Shown: positions 1-12,800 of the stretch, piece after piece
How positions within the stretch are numbered: position 1 is the first letter of the stretch
How the letters are laid out: every line of letters starts with the position of its first letter
Assembly: GCA_022432975.1 (NCBI GenBank)
Contig: CM039512.1
Location: forward strand, 3,148,519 to 3,212,518
Direction of reading: 5' to 3'
DNA: 64,000 nucleotides
From: Begonia masoniana
Taxonomy: Eukaryota > Streptophyta > Magnoliopsida > Cucurbitales > Begoniaceae
Position numbers and translations under genes: made by a program
The notes under the pieces: generated by a model
What the model saw: the letters and a program-made list of their open reading frames with translations, nothing else
Databases searched by the model: none
Told to the model about the DNA's origin: nothing

Positions 1-415
1 AAATAATAAACTACAAAATTTTCTTATAAAAAACAACTGTAAATTTTTCTCACTCTCTAATAACATAATTTGTCCTATGGGAACTCTCTTGTGAGACTCG
101 TCTTTTTATCATACTTCATTTCTCATTATTGAATGAGAGAGTAGATGATAATATGGGTATAGTTCCTACACGAGTGCTGTCTTCATTTAAATTCTAGATT
201 AGAAGAATTGCTTAAGCAGCATCTATATCTTGTTATTGGTATCTATCTGATTCCTAGTTGAATTTTACCCTTCGTACTGGCTAGTCAATATTCAAGAGTG
301 TGTTAGTGAGCTGAGTCAAAAGTTTAGATATATGGTTGCAGTTAAGAGGGTACTATTTTTCTTTATTAGTTTTTTTTTATATGGCTGTTTTTAATTAGAT
401 TAATCTTGTTTACAG
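1..415. other. Non-coding lead-in to the GCP6-like pseudogene
   Basis: I recognise no exon here. The last part is the intron before the first exon I can read: a T-rich tract ends in an acceptor at 414-415. Similarity to the inverted second copy begins only near 345, so 1-344 lies outside the duplicated block. Earlier GCP6 exons are either further upstream, outside the window, or not recognisable. Confidence 0.5.
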
Positions 416-2831
416 AATGTTCAGGAAGATGTTATACCAAAGCAGAGTTCAAATTCCCCGTTATCTATTACAGGGGATGATGATATCTTCTTTTCTCATT
501 TAACAGCTGATAAATGGAGTTCAGACAAGTAATGTTCATTTTTCTCTGTGTTGGTTTATTTGTATGTTTCTTCTCTCTTGGCTGTTAGCTTAGGCGTCTC
601 TGTGGCTCTTAGGGTTGTTGCAATCTCAAGTATTGTGGACGAGTTTCCTTCTGTGGTGGATGCATATAATTCATCTGAATGTTCCTCCGTGACTGGCACA
701 GAAGACCATCTTGAGTTTGATCATATTGTAGAGTCTTTTGATAATCCTAACGCCCTCAGGCAAGAACATTTTTCTTCTCTAAGCTATGTTAAAGTTTCTG
801 ATGATAATTCCCTGCAGCAATCTCATCAATTTGATGAAATGGGCCACATAAAAGCTGATTCACATATAGTTGGAGAAAAAACTTGTGCTTCAAACGACAT
901 TGCTCGTTCTCCTTGTGATGCAACAATATTGTGCAACCCATATCTAACCTTGGAGACAGAGTACTCTGATTTTTCATGGAATTATTCTATTCAGTGTATA
1001 GATGACATGACGTTACTTTCGTCAAACTTTGGTTTAAATGAAATTAAGAAAAAACCTGCCTCTGAAGTTGGAGAAATGTCACAATTTGGAGTTTGGGCTA
1101 ATGCTGCTGACTCTATGTGGCTAACTCTGATCTATCTGTATCAAGTTTATTTAGTCTACGCCCATGGGAGGTTAGCTTCCATAAGAAGACTTTCAATATC
1201 AACCCGATGTTGAGTAAAAATGAGTTTCTGAAACCAATGCGCCGACATAATTACTTAAGGGGAGGTCTTAGTCAATCTCTTCCATATTTTGATTTTTCTG
1301 CTGTAAAAAACCCATGTGAGGTTTGTATTGGGAAAGCTGAATTAGAATATGAGCTTCCAGTTGTGGAAGGCTCTACAGGCACTGTTTCTAGTTGTCGAAA
1401 TGCTGATTTTGGAGAACAAAGCTCTGGTGAAATTGAGTGCATAAATTTTTACCAAAAAGGCGTTGATATTTTAAAGGATGTTTCTGGGGGTAGTACTTGG
1501 GGTAGTTTGCTTTGTAATTCTAGCAAGACTGCCAAAGATGGGAGTGAAAATCAGATGCTTAGCTTGTTGACCTTTGAGACGCCACTTGACTTCATTATTA
1601 ACAAATGCCTCGTGGAGGAAGTTATGCTTCAGTATCCATAAATGATAAATTTACTCTTTTATCTAATTTTGGTTGGTAGTTTATCTACTTAACTGTTAGT
1701 TTCTCTCTATTTGTGTTTGATGTTCGTTTTACAGGTGATCAATTTATACTAGGTCTACAGGTTTGAATTTTTCTCATTGTGTGTAGGGCTAGTTCCATGA
1801 AATGCAAAATTTAGTTTTGCAGGCAAATGGTCATGAATTCTAGTTCACCCTATATTACATCCTCTGCACTCTCATCAAACAAGGGTTATTTTAATAAGTT
1901 CTAATATCTTTTATTTTTAAAATTGGCAATAAATATATCACAATCTTAGTGGTTTGAAGATTACTATGTAAGTAATTGTTTTTGGTATCTTCAAAAACAA
2001 TTGATAAAATTTCAGTTTATTATTGATCTTCTTTAAGAAATATGTTGTCATATATATTTTATTATTTGTGTGCGGCACGCATAAATATTACTTGAGGAGC
2101 TGCTTTATTCCTCATTGCAAGCTGTAGCAATTAGTCGGAACCCCCTACTGCAATATTTCATCATATCTTCCTGTACTCCTCAGACATTTAAAAGTTGATA
2201 ATATTTTTCATCTTGATGCATTAGATTAGATGAAAGTAATTCCATTACTCCAAGTTCTTTAATTTTTTTAGATCAAGTAAATATTTGCTTTTGATAAATA
2301 GTTGTTCCAGTGGGCATGTTCATTTTATTTACTCTGAATAATACGTCTGATGACATGATTGTTACTGTGTTGAATCACAATACGTTTTTTTTAGTAGTGA
2401 TATTCCACATTGATTTTCTTAAAAATGGTAGATATATGTACATCAGCAAGTTGACAATCAAGTTGTTTCAAGATGGATTTGATTTGCGAGAACATTTACT
2501 TGCATTGCGGCGGTATCATTTTATGGAAATAGCAGATTGGGCAGATTTATTTATCATTCATCTTTGGCATCATGTAATGTAATCCTACCTTGAGTTGTTT
2601 TTGTACATTATAGAAAAGCTTTCTGAAGATTATTGTGACAATATTCCTCTGAATATGAATGGCAGAAGTGGTGTGTTGAAGAGGCTGATCGACGACTTTC
2701 AGAAATCCAAAGTTTTCTTGATTTATCAATTCAAAGATCATCATACGAATGTGACAGTAAAAAGGAGAGGTTATTTGTATATGTAAAAGAGCAAAATACA
2801 ATGCCTCTTTCAAAGTCTGCGAATGGTATGA
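345..2831 (+). repeat. Arm 1 of an inverted duplication of the GCP6 segment
   Basis: This block, introns included, recurs in reverse orientation at 19229-21755. Similarity starts inside an intron near 345 and stops a few bases after the splice donor at 2826, where the two copies diverge. Because introns are kept, the copy was made from DNA and not by retroposition. Many small substitutions and indels separate the arms. Confidence 0.85.
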
Positions 2832-5628
2832 TCATATCTTTGGTTCGTATTTATATTTCTTTAGTTTTCTGAAATTTTCATTTAGATATGCTTTACCTTA
2901 TGGATCACAGTTGTCTTTTCTTTTTTATTCATTTTTGGTTTTTCTTTTTCTACTAAATTTCCTCACAGTTTTTTGTTAACCTCGTGTTTTGGCAGCCATT
3001 TGTTCCTTTGAGTTTTTGGGTCTGGGTTACCGAGTAGAGTGGCCATTAAGTATCATCCTGACACCTAGAGCTATGAAAATATATGCTGATATATTTAGTT
3101 TTCTTATACAAGTGAAGTTTGCTGTATATTCCTTGACTGACTTCTGGTCCACATTGAAGGTATGATTAATTTCTTTGTTTTGCGATTTACTTCTTAGTCC
3201 TCTTTGTATTTTATTGATTGACATAAATTTTTAGTGCGTCTGTCTAGAAGTTACTAGCCTAGTTTTTTAGCATGATGCTTGCTTATTCCCCAATAGTAAT
3301 TTGGTAGTTTCTGTAGTTTTAGATTCATTCAGAGGGGATTGTTGGATATAATGGAATAATTTTTACCCTTGTCTAAATATGAGTAATTAGTACCTGCAGA
3401 ATACAGATGAAGAAGATTTCACAACACAAGCTTTGCATTTTTTTTTATACCGGATTAAGTTCTCGATGTTGCAAATGGCCTTGAAAGCACGTAGAACTTT
3501 GAATAGTTCTGATTCTATGTGCTTTGAATTTGGTAAATAGGATATGGCACGCTTGATTAGTAAGAACTGCGATTCGGACATGCTTAAATTGGATGTTGGC
3601 CACTTAAATCTCGTGACGAAGATCAGGTACTAAAATGACTGCTCAATACATTAAAATTTCTTACCTTTGGTGTCTTCTGTCCACATTAGGCTAGTGGGAA
3701 GACCCAATTTTTTTTTAGGAAAATCATGTGTTCTTAGCTAATGTCAATGGAAATTTAGCTTACACTTCTCACACAATTTTCAACTCCTTCCCTCCCACCC
3801 TTGCTGAATTTTAACAGCTCCCAATCCTAGACAATTACAGCAGTAACTGACTATTACAACTTCCATGCTAATTACTTACTAGTTAGCTATTATTTCCCAT
3901 ATTCCTTATTTAAAACATAATGGTGGTCTATCAGCTAGCTAATGGGTAACTGTGCATTTTGTAATTATTTAATGGTATGAAGACAAAACAAAGAAGATAA
4001 ATGGCAGTGGAATGACAAGCATTTGTATTTGCTTGAGTATAAATAATGGGAAATTACACCAACAGCCAGCGTTGATAGACACCTTAATGACCAAAGGTGT
4101 AAGCCCAATTCTTCAAGTTTAAACTCATTGTAGAATAAATGGTGTCATCTGATAATGCCATCCATAATCAGTCCTTTTCTCTATCTTATTTGATCAGGCA
4201 CCAGGTCAATCATTTTGTATGCACTTTACAGCACTATGTGGAGTCTCAACTATCTCATGTATCTTGGAGCAGGTTTCTTCAGTCTCTAAGACACAAGGTT
4301 TGATGTATTAGACAAGTGTTTTTCCTTATTTTGGCTATATTTTATTCATATTTTTGGCCAGTGGATGATTGCTGTAGTTTAGGCTTTTGACTAAGCTTTT
4401 GTAATGTTAGAAGATATGTTAGTGAGAGGACACGACCTTCTAAAAAATATTTCATTAAGAAGCCTAAAATGTTCCTAAAGAGATATGTTATCTCGAACAA
4501 CCTTATGATCTTTTATTGTAGTCTCTTTATTTCAATATTCATATGTGCATCTGTTTTTCACTTTTTAAATCAATTGATGTTGCTTTGCTTCTGGTTTATG
4601 TAGGTTAAGGACATGATGGATCTTGAATCAGTGCATATGTCTTATCTAACTGACTCACTGCATATGTAAGCTACATTTGTGTTTATATACCCACACAACC
4701 ATTTTTAAATGGTATTTAATTTTTTTCAGTTTCAAAACCTATCTAAAAGTTATCATATGTTCATAAAGCGAAGGAAGAGTCTCTTCACTTGAAATACTAA
4801 GATACAAAGAGGGTAATTGAATATTATTCTTGGTCGAGAAGATTATTTAATTTTTTAAGATAATTGAAATAAAAGTCGTCTGATAAAACAAAAGACAATG
4901 GATAAGGAGATATGGTGAAGGAAGATGTTAGACTAAAAATCAATTTGCTAAAATGGATGTTCAACTGGTTTCATGAAATGAGAAATGTTATGAAGGTAGT
5001 GGCATGACGAAGATGGTTTTGATAGAAAATACATTGGCAGATTTTTGGGTTGTAATGTTGCATTTCACATCCCTAGTTGTATCTAGGTCTTATATTTTGC
5101 ACGAGGTTTTTAAGTGGTGTATAGTTTCACATTTACATGCATTATCTTGTTTTTTTCCAATCTGTAGTTGCTTCAAAATAATCAAATACAATCAATGTAG
5201 GTGTTTCCTCTCTGAAGAAACGGTTTTTGTGGCAAACATCATAAAACAAATCTTGCAATGCGCCCTGGACTTCCGATCTTGTCTTACAGGAGATATATGG
5301 AGAGGGGGAGTTGATCCTGGAGGTTAGTCGTGTAAACTGACTGCAATCAACGTATCCCAGGTAAATTTTATAGCATTGATCTATAAAAACAAGAACTATT
5401 CCTCTAATTGTCATTTGAGTTCTGACCCAAGCAGGTTTTTGTCTTAGTGAATTATGTCTGACTCATGGATGATATTTCTTTTGACAGTTGCTTTCCATAC
5501 AACAGACGTTTGGAAAATGTCTGAAGGAGTTGCACATGTGCTATCTCAAGTCGTCGAAGCATGGAGATTTCTCGTGCTTTTGGGAATCTCTAAACTTCAA
5601 TGAGTATTATTCCGTCTATAGTAATTAA
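416..5628 (+). pseudogene. GCP6: GCP6-like gamma-tubulin complex component, 3' part, disrupted
   Basis: GCP6 is a Spc97/Spc98-family subunit of the gamma-tubulin ring complex, which nucleates microtubules. Exons I can place with GT-AG borders are 416-528, 589-1631, 2432-2573, 2666-2825, 2996-3159, an eroded exon ending at 3626, 4198-4297, 4604-4665, 5201-5360 and 5488-5628. Family landmarks include EGFDLxEHLLALRRYHFME-like text in 2432-2573, FLGLGYRVEWPLSIIL at about 3010-3060, HQVNHFV at 4199-4219 and QILQCALDFRSCL at about 5250-5290. The last exon ends YYSVYSN then TAA. Two lesions break the frame: about 25 bp are missing near 1117 compared with the inverted copy at 19-21.7 kb, and a TAG lies in frame at 5325-5327. 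The N-terminal half is absent from the window. The family call is firm; that it is dead is likely, unless the lesions are sequence errors. Confidence 0.85.
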
Positions 5629-6069
5629 ATGAAATATATGTCTCCCCCGTTGAAACATCCATTAGCTACACTAATTGTTAATTGTGCTAACTCATCAAAT
5701 GAGCAAAAAAGTGCCTTCGAAAGTCAGTTTGACGCAGGTATCAACGTTGATCCATGATCCTGATGGGTTGTTCGGAAAGCCCATTCAAATATCATGTAAC
5801 AGACTTAAGTATATGAAGCTCTTTCAAGCATCTGAAATTCTAATTGTTAGGCTACATTTTCTGGTCCATGGAAATGAGGATTTTATTTGGCTTCTGTATT
5901 AGACTTGTATGTTGGTAAAAACAATCGAGGTGATTAGTGTGTAATTACTATTATTATTACAAATCATATTTAAGATAATGATTTATGTGTTACACTTTGT
6001 AAATTTGTTGTATTCTACCATTGCTGTTTACATAACAAAATAGTACACGTACAAACCCAGTCTATCTTC
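5629..6069. other. Intergenic, no gene seen
   Basis: This is AT-rich sequence between the tail-to-tail GCP6-like and GTE-like pieces. A 75-codon open frame at 5675-5902 has no recognisable family, no splice context and no codon pattern I trust. Confidence 0.4.
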
Positions 6070-6864
6070 TCAATGAAGTATCTCCAGCGCATGTGGGGAT
6101 GGGGGTATCTCCCCTTCCTCCATCTCCTCCACACCCACCTTTTCACCTATGCTTTTCGCTAATGTTATGCTATTGTCGATCGTCGTAAACTCTGGATGCC
6201 CAAGAAGCCATTCGAATTCCTTGAGAGCCTCGTGATCCGCGCTGAATTTTGCCGTATTTTCCATTCTTTCTAGAGCTTTTCTTTCTCTCTTCCTCTGCTC
6301 TTTCACTCGCAGTTGAGCCTCCATTTCTCTCCTCTTTTGCTCATTCACTTTCAACTGAGCTTCTCTCTCTCTCTTGCTCTGCTCTTTCACTTTCAAATGA
6401 GCCTCCTTTTTTTGATCACCGTCAATAGGAGCAGAAGCGGAGAGTGCCTTCTGGGCTTTCATTATCGTCCCGGAAAATCTATCCATCAACGCTGCAATTC
6501 TCGACGCCCTCCTCGGAGATATGGCCACAGGAGATTCTAGCTTCTCGAGATATTTTTCAAATGTAGCAGAAACAATGGTTATGTCGAAACTTTTTCCATC
6601 TTTCCCCTTCACCAAGTGAGTTCCAGGGACGAAAACGTGATTGCCTTTTTTGTCCGATTCTTGTCGGACAACGTAGATTTTTTCCCTGCCACTGCTTGCT
6701 GTCGCCGACTTTCTTTTACGTGCAAATGAATCAATTTTCTTTCCTCGTATGTCTTTCTTCTCAAAAACTTCCTCGTTGTTGCATGTCTTTGATTCAGAAT
6801 CAAGTGATTCCACCTTAATCTTGAACCCCATCTCGAAGTTTTCACTTAACTTGGTGAAGATCAT
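6070..6864 (-). pseudogene. GTE/BET-type bromodomain protein fragment (post-bromodomain part)
   Basis: The open frame encodes 264 residues from an ATG at 6864. The first residues (TKLSENFEMGFKIKVES) match the very end of a bromodomain as seen in the sister copy at 18.7-19.2 kb, but the bromodomain itself is missing upstream. Residues 145-210 form a highly charged Lys/Arg/Glu helix with three repeats of a KEQxKRExEAQLxV pattern. After it comes KALERMEN with an acidic tail ending EEGEIPPSP. GTE proteins have a similar basic-acidic helical C-terminus, so I place it in that family. Either it is a truncated fragment or an upstream exon has been lost. It lies tail-to-tail with the GCP6-like pseudogene. 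A short protein could still be made. Confidence 0.6.
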
Positions 6865-7544
6865 ATGGCAAACAGTATGGAAGATGAGAATGAAAATAGA
6901 ATGATGAACAAAGCTTTGAAGGAGTATATAAATAGTGTAAGTCTGAGTTTAGTAGAAGTAGGAAGTCTGAGTTTAGTAGAAGTAGGAGAAATAGATTCGG
7001 TAATCTATTCAAATAGAATTCAAATTAATGAATATACAATTAGATTAAGACTAGTATATTTCATAGAGTCAAATTTATGCAATAAAGACCTTACAAAAGC
7101 AATCAACTCGTCATGCGGTGTTAAATTAATCAAATAAATATTCCAAAAAAAAAATGCAATAGCATTGAGTACCCTAAATTAATAAATAATATTTTAAATC
7201 CAGTTTCTATAAATGAAAAGTTGAATGCGACTACATTTATTTTTGGAGTTGCTTTAAAAAAGATTTGATTTGAGGAGCATCACCTCACATTGCCATATCA
7301 AGTCAAGGCAATTTACACAACGTCCAAACATAGTTTACAAATTATAGTTGGAAACCATAAATTTAAAACATGTCCGAATCCTAATTCGTTAATCCAAAAT
7401 CCAAACCATATCAAGTCAAGTGTAGGACTCATTGTCTTCGTCAAATCTTTCACAAGTACTGCAATATGCAAAATTAAAATATTTAGGACATTTATGACTA
7501 AAGATAAGCATGTAAAATAAATAATAAATATGAAAAAAATAGAA
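6865..7544. other. Intergenic, no gene seen
   Basis: AT-rich sequence. An 18-bp direct repeat (sequence beginning AAGTCTGAGTTTAG) sits at about 6938-6975. The open frames at 6865-7137 and 7290-7520 resemble nothing I know and have poor coding character. Confidence 0.4.
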
Positions 7545-8419
7545 TCGGAAGTACAATCGTCAAACCTTCATCAATTGTCGTGATAGAATTATGTAGGTCA
7601 TCCTCAATTATGGGGGGAATTTTAAAAAGATTGAAGGTTTTAAACCACCTTTGAGTGCATATAAGAGCTTCAAAAATTTAAGGCAATAATGAACTACGAA
7701 ATGCATCAAAAATACGATCACCACAGCTATAAGAAGATTCCGATGCAACCGTAGAAATTGAAATGATCAATATATCTCTTGCTATTGTACTCAAAACCGA
7801 ATACTTATTTGAGTTATTCTTCCACCAATATAATATGTCGGAACTGCCTGAAAAAATCTTTAATTTCTCTCACAAATATTGTTTTTTCTCTGACATATTA
7901 TTTTCCTCATTTGTTTGAGAAGTATTGCCGGACTCGTAAAACATAGAATACACTGCACTTGAACGAGATTGTCTTAAAGAACTAATTGGAGTCTGATCTT
8001 CATTGGTTGAATCACCTTTATACTCGACATATAACTTTTCAATTACATCATCCACTTGCTTGGAGTAATGCGCAGCTCTTTCACTATCAAATAAAATCGT
8101 TAAACAATGCCTCAAAAATCTTGTTTCGCGACTTGGATAAAAAAACAATAGTAACATAAACAAGCATGTTTATTTTTTCAAAAGATCTCCAATATTTATC
8201 AATAATTTTTGCATTCCAATGATCATTCTTCTTAACGTCATATTGTCACCGTTAATATATGTCTCGATATCAATTTTCAAATTATAAACTTCACCTACAT
8301 ATATATTCGATGTAATATGCAGAGAAGCAAAAACATTAAGAGTCATAGTATGAAATGCCTCTAGAAATTTTATATATTCTCAAACACATGTCCAATTTTC
8401 AGTCCTGGGTGGGCTTTCT
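7545..8419 (-). pseudogene. hAT transposase pseudogene, C-terminal part
   Basis: Read on the minus strand, this is the C-terminal third of a RICESLEEPER-like hAT transposase. Recognisable text includes a TLNVFASLHITSN segment near 8330, an LFDSERAAHYSKQVDDVIEKLY segment, and the dimerisation domain near 7850-7650 (WWKNNSNKYSVLSTIARDI, then TVASESSYSCGDRIFDAFR). Several frameshifts and stops, such as the TAA after RSSLLP, show it is dead. The reading continues upstream at 15515, past a 7.1-kb insertion that begins at 8420. Confidence 0.82.
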
Positions 8420-8549
8420 TGTAACGTCCCTCATACTATTCCTAATTTCCCGTACGAAATTTTTATTTTTCTTTTATCCTTAGCGTTTATGCGGAAAACA
8501 ATTTGAAAACAATTGAATAAAACGTTTAAAGCAATTACAAAACTCACCA

Positions 8550-9558
8550 TTTCACTAACACATTTCTATCTATACCACAAATTCTATCCACATCACAAAC
8601 ATACACTTCACAATACAACTTAACTTTAAACCGCAGATATTCCTACCTCTCCATAATCTTACTCAAAACGACTTGAGATATAAACATATATTAAACGTGG
8701 TTAAAACATACTTTCGTGAAAACAAACTGCGTGGTTATGTTTAAAAACCGAACATATCCCTCCTGTTTCAAAAGAAAATACCAAGCAGTTCCATTAAACT
8801 TTAGATAAAAACCTTAACAAAACGTTTTATAAAACAAGTCTATCAAAACATCAAAACCTATTTTATCCACTAACCCGAACCAAACCATCTAAACATCAAT
8901 CAATCAACTAAACAGATTCCAAACATCCTAATATGTTCTATCTATATATTTTCCACTCAGAACATCCCAAAATACCTACGTCCCCACGGGTCGTGAAACG
9001 CCTCGACTGCGCCAGCACACTCCCGCAACCATCCTCCGTCAACTGCCATCACTCCTCAGGTGGAGGAATCTCGTCTTCACCTGGCTCTATGTCACCTACA
9101 CTATACAACACACTATGAGATAAAATCCCAGTAAGCTCTACGTAAATGCGATGCATGCTGTGCTATGAGTTCATTAAACCATGCTTTATTTTTTATCTTA
9201 CTATGCAATGCACTATAGGTGTCACCGAGATCCTATACCTTCTAACCGGAGAGAGCTCATCCAGTGGGCGGACTACTCTTTCCGGCTAGAAGAGGGGGGT
9301 ACACGCTTACAACACGTACAGCCGTGCCTGAGCCCCACCTCGCGTGACCTGTAAACTGTATGCCCGAAGGCCTGTACGCCCGAAGGCCTGTATGCCCGAA
9401 GGCCTGTACACCCGAAGGCCTGTACGCCCGAAGGCCTGTACGCCCGAAGGCCAATGCTATGCTTTACGTTATCTTTAAATCTCTGTACAGAAATTCATTT
9501 TCATGCTTTTCTTTAAAACAAGTGATGCGTGGACAGTTCTCTATCATAAAGTAATCAA
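8550..9558. other. LTR body left of the nested copia, no gene
   Basis: This is a non-coding part of the 2.43-kb LTR-like element. A stretch at about 8930-9180 aligns with 40130-40400 in the related insertion and is the best internal evidence that the two are one family. The block continues after the nested element at 14232. Confidence 0.6.
9363..9452. repeat. 16-bp minisatellite, unit CCCGAAGGCCTGTACG
   Basis: Nearly six head-to-tail copies of a 16-bp unit, with single-base variants (TACG, TATG, TACA), interrupt the LTR-like element. The related copy at 39259-41694 lacks this array. The repetition explains the proline/glycine-rich short frames on both strands, which I do not regard as genes. 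Confidence 0.9.
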
Positions 9559-9563
9559 GCAAT

Positions 9564-9784
9564 TGTGAGAAATAATCCAGAGATTGCTCGCTATATTTCC
9601 TGTTTTTTAGGTTTCTGTTTATTCTGGTGTTTTAAACTTTCGGTTGTTTAGATTTTATAGTTTTATGCTTATTGATTAAGTTAGTTAGTTTATAAAGCCT
9701 GTAAAATTATCGATGATGAATATCAATTCTTTTGCACATTTTTTTCACTGTGAGTTCACCATCTTCCTGGGTCCAGAACCAACA
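9564..9784 (+). repeat. 5' LTR of the young copia element
   Basis: 221 bp, TG..CA bounded, nearly identical to 14006-14226. It must contain the promoter for the element. I did not single out a TATA box with confidence. Confidence 0.95.
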
Positions 9785-9786
9785 TC

Positions 9787-9798
9787 TGGTATCAGAGC
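9787..9798 (+). promoter_or_regulatory. Primer-binding site, initiator tRNA-Met type
   Basis: TGGTATCAGAGC, two bases after the 5' LTR, is the usual plant primer site complementary to the 3' end of initiator methionine tRNA. Confidence 0.95.
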
Positions 9799-9823
9799 TT
9801 GCTTTCACGTTTGCATTAAAAAA

Positions 9824-12800
9824 ATGTCAAATGTCCATCAGCATGCAGCGAAGGAAAACGGCGGGGTGTCGTTTCACTATCCGATGCTGAGCCCTCACAA
9901 TTACGCGGTATGGGCGATAAAGACAGAAGCGATCCTTGATGCTCAAGGAGTCTGGGAGGAGGTTGAGCCCACAGAAGGAGCACGAGTGGATGGAAAAAAG
10001 GATAAGACAGCGCGGGCCTTCATCCTGCAGTGTGTCCCAGAAGATATCCTTCTCCAAATTGCAAAGAAGAAAACAGCAAAAGAAACCTGGGATAGCCTCA
10101 AGACGAGGTACTTGGGTGGTGATCGAGTCAAGAAGGCACGTGTCCAGACACTAAAAAGTGAGTTTGATGCTCTTCGAATGAAGGAGACCGAGACGATCGA
10201 TGAGTTCGCCGGAAAACTCAGTGCAATAACCAGCAAGTTTTCTAGTCTTGGTGAAACACTTGCAGATTCCTATTTGGTTAAGAAGCTGCTTGATTCTGTT
10301 CCTGAGAAATTCTTCCCCATCGTCGCCGGGATCGAACAGTTTTACGACCTCGAGACCATGCCATTTGAGGAGGCTATAGGACGATTAAAGGCGTATGAAG
10401 AGCGAACAACGAGATTGCGTGGTAACATCAATGGTACTGAGGGACAGCTAATGCTCACTCATGCCGAGTGGCAAGCGCGACAGAAGGGGAGCAACAGTGA
10501 CTCCTCGTCGGGAGGAAAAGGGCGTGGGTCCAGTGGATCTGACCGTGGCAAATGGCGTGGGCGAGGCCACGGCCGTGGTCGTGGAGGTCTGCGAAAAGAA
10601 AATACAACAGGCGGTAATAACAACACCACCAGTGGAACTCGCGATAAAAGTCACATAAAGTGCTGGAATTGTGATAAAATGGGACACTACTCCTCTGATT
10701 GCCGCAGCAAACGTCGCGATGATGAAGCTAATCTCACTCACGACGTTGATGAAGAACCAGCACTGTTGATGGCTGAGACCCAGAAGGTAACACATACCAA
10801 GAGTGAACAGCAGGATGCTGTACTACTCAACGAAGAAAGAATATTGCCAGAAAGATACAGTGGCGACCAGAAGGGAGAAAACGAAGATGTATGGTATCTT
10901 GACAATGGTGCCAGCAACCACATGACAGGGCATCGCCAGAAATTCCAAGAGTTGGATGAAGCTGTCACCGGGAGGGTGAAGTTTGGCGATGGATCAACCA
11001 TCCAGATCATGGGAAAGGGGACTGTTATGTTCGATTGCAAGAATGGTGATCAAAAGGTTCTCCAGGAGGTATACTACATTCCCAAATTGTGTAGTAATAT
11101 TCTAAGCCTTGGGCAAATGACAGAAGACGGGAACGAGGTACACATGGTAGGAGAAACCATGAAAATATTTGACAGAAGTGGGAAGCTTTTGATGATGGTG
11201 AAGAGAACACAAAACCGCCTGTACAAGATAAAGTTGAAGACTTTCAAACAGGTATGTCTCCTAACAAGTTTAGACAATCCAGCATGGTTATGGCATGCAA
11301 GACTCGGCCACGTAAACTTCCATGATCTGAAACTTTTGGGGGAGAAGAAGATGGCAGTTGGTGTGCCATTATTATCTCAACCAAACAAATTATGTGAGGC
11401 GTGTGTGATAGCCAAGCATCCACGATTGACATTCCCACACCAGACAAAGTATAGAGCAGAGAAGCCACTGGAACTTCTCCATGCAGATATTTGTGGGCCA
11501 ATTTCACCATGCACACTCGGTGGTAATAAATTCTTCCTCTTAATTGTTGATGATCTCACTAGGTGGATGTGGGTGTGTGTTTTGGCAGCAAAGAATGAAG
11601 CTTTCCTGGCTTTCAAGAAGTTCAAGTCACTGACAGAAAATAAAACCGAGCACAAAATCAAAACACTCCGAACAGATCGCGGAGGTGAGTTTTTATCCAC
11701 TGAGTTCACTCGTTTCTGTGAAGACCAAGGGATCGACAGGCATCTCACAGCTCCCTACACACCGCAACAGAACGGTGTTGTGGAACGCCGAAACCGCACG
11801 GTGATGTCCATGACAAGGTCTCTACTCAAAAGTATGAATGTACCTGCAAAGCTCTGGGGAGAGGCGGTTAGACATGCAGTCTATCTGCTGAACCGTCTTC
11901 CAACTAAGGCATTAGGAGATCGGACACCTTTTGAAGCTTGGATGGGAAGAAAACCACACCTCGCTCACCTGAGAGTGTTCGGCTGTGTAGCATACGCGAA
12001 GAACACAGTTCCTCACCTCAAGAAACTCGATGACAGAAGCTCGGCCATGGTTTACTTGGGTGTAGAGGAAGGTTGCAAAGCTCATCGGTTATTTGATCCG
12101 AACCGAAACAAGTTGCAAGTAAGTCGAGATGTTCTGTTTCAAGAAAATCTCAACTGGTCTTGGAATGCAGATGCTAGCGATGAAGGGTCTCCATCGGAGT
12201 TCATCATGTTGGATGAACTCCATTCTGATGAACCGGGTGATAATGCAGAAGCTGAAGACATCACACAACTAGCACCAGAGACAGTAAGCTCTCCAGAAAC
12301 TGCAACTCCATCTTCACAAGCACTTGCCAGCTCGCCTGAATCACAAGGCAGACCCGATCGGTTCAGGTCAGTAAATGATATTTATGCCAATACTGAGGAA
12401 ATGATTGGTATCGATGAAGAAGACAATGAGGTGATGATGGTAATGTTTGAAGAACCAAGCTGTTTTCAAGAAGCAGTAACTGAAAACTGCTGGTACGAAG
12501 CAATGAAGGAGGAGCTGAAATCTATTGAAAAAAACCGAACCTGGACGCTAACTGAGCTTCCATCAGGCCACAAACCCATCGGTTTAAAATGGGTATTCAA
12601 ATTAAAGAAAGATGCAGATGGGCAGGTTGTTAAGCACAAAGCAAGGCTGGTGGCAAAAGGCTATGTGCAGAAACAGGGAATCGACTTCGAAGAAGTATTT
12701 GCCCCAGTAGCAAGACTTGACACCGTTCGGTTTATACTTGCATTTGCTGCAAATCATGGCTGGGAGGTACACCATTTAGACGTAAAGTCAGCTTTCCTTA

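Noticed and set aside
5004..5327. 107-codon frame as a complete gene
   Set aside because: Only 5201-5327 is meaningful; it is one exon of the GCP6-like pseudogene read together with its preceding intron.
6865..7137. 90-codon frame divergent from the GTE-like fragment
   Set aside because: It contains an 18-bp direct repeat coding SLSLVEVG twice, has no family match and the flanking DNA is AT-rich.
9363..9452. Evenly spaced short repeats that could suggest a CRISPR array
   Set aside because: The 16-bp units are directly adjacent with no unique spacers, and the window is a plant nuclear genome. It is a minisatellite.
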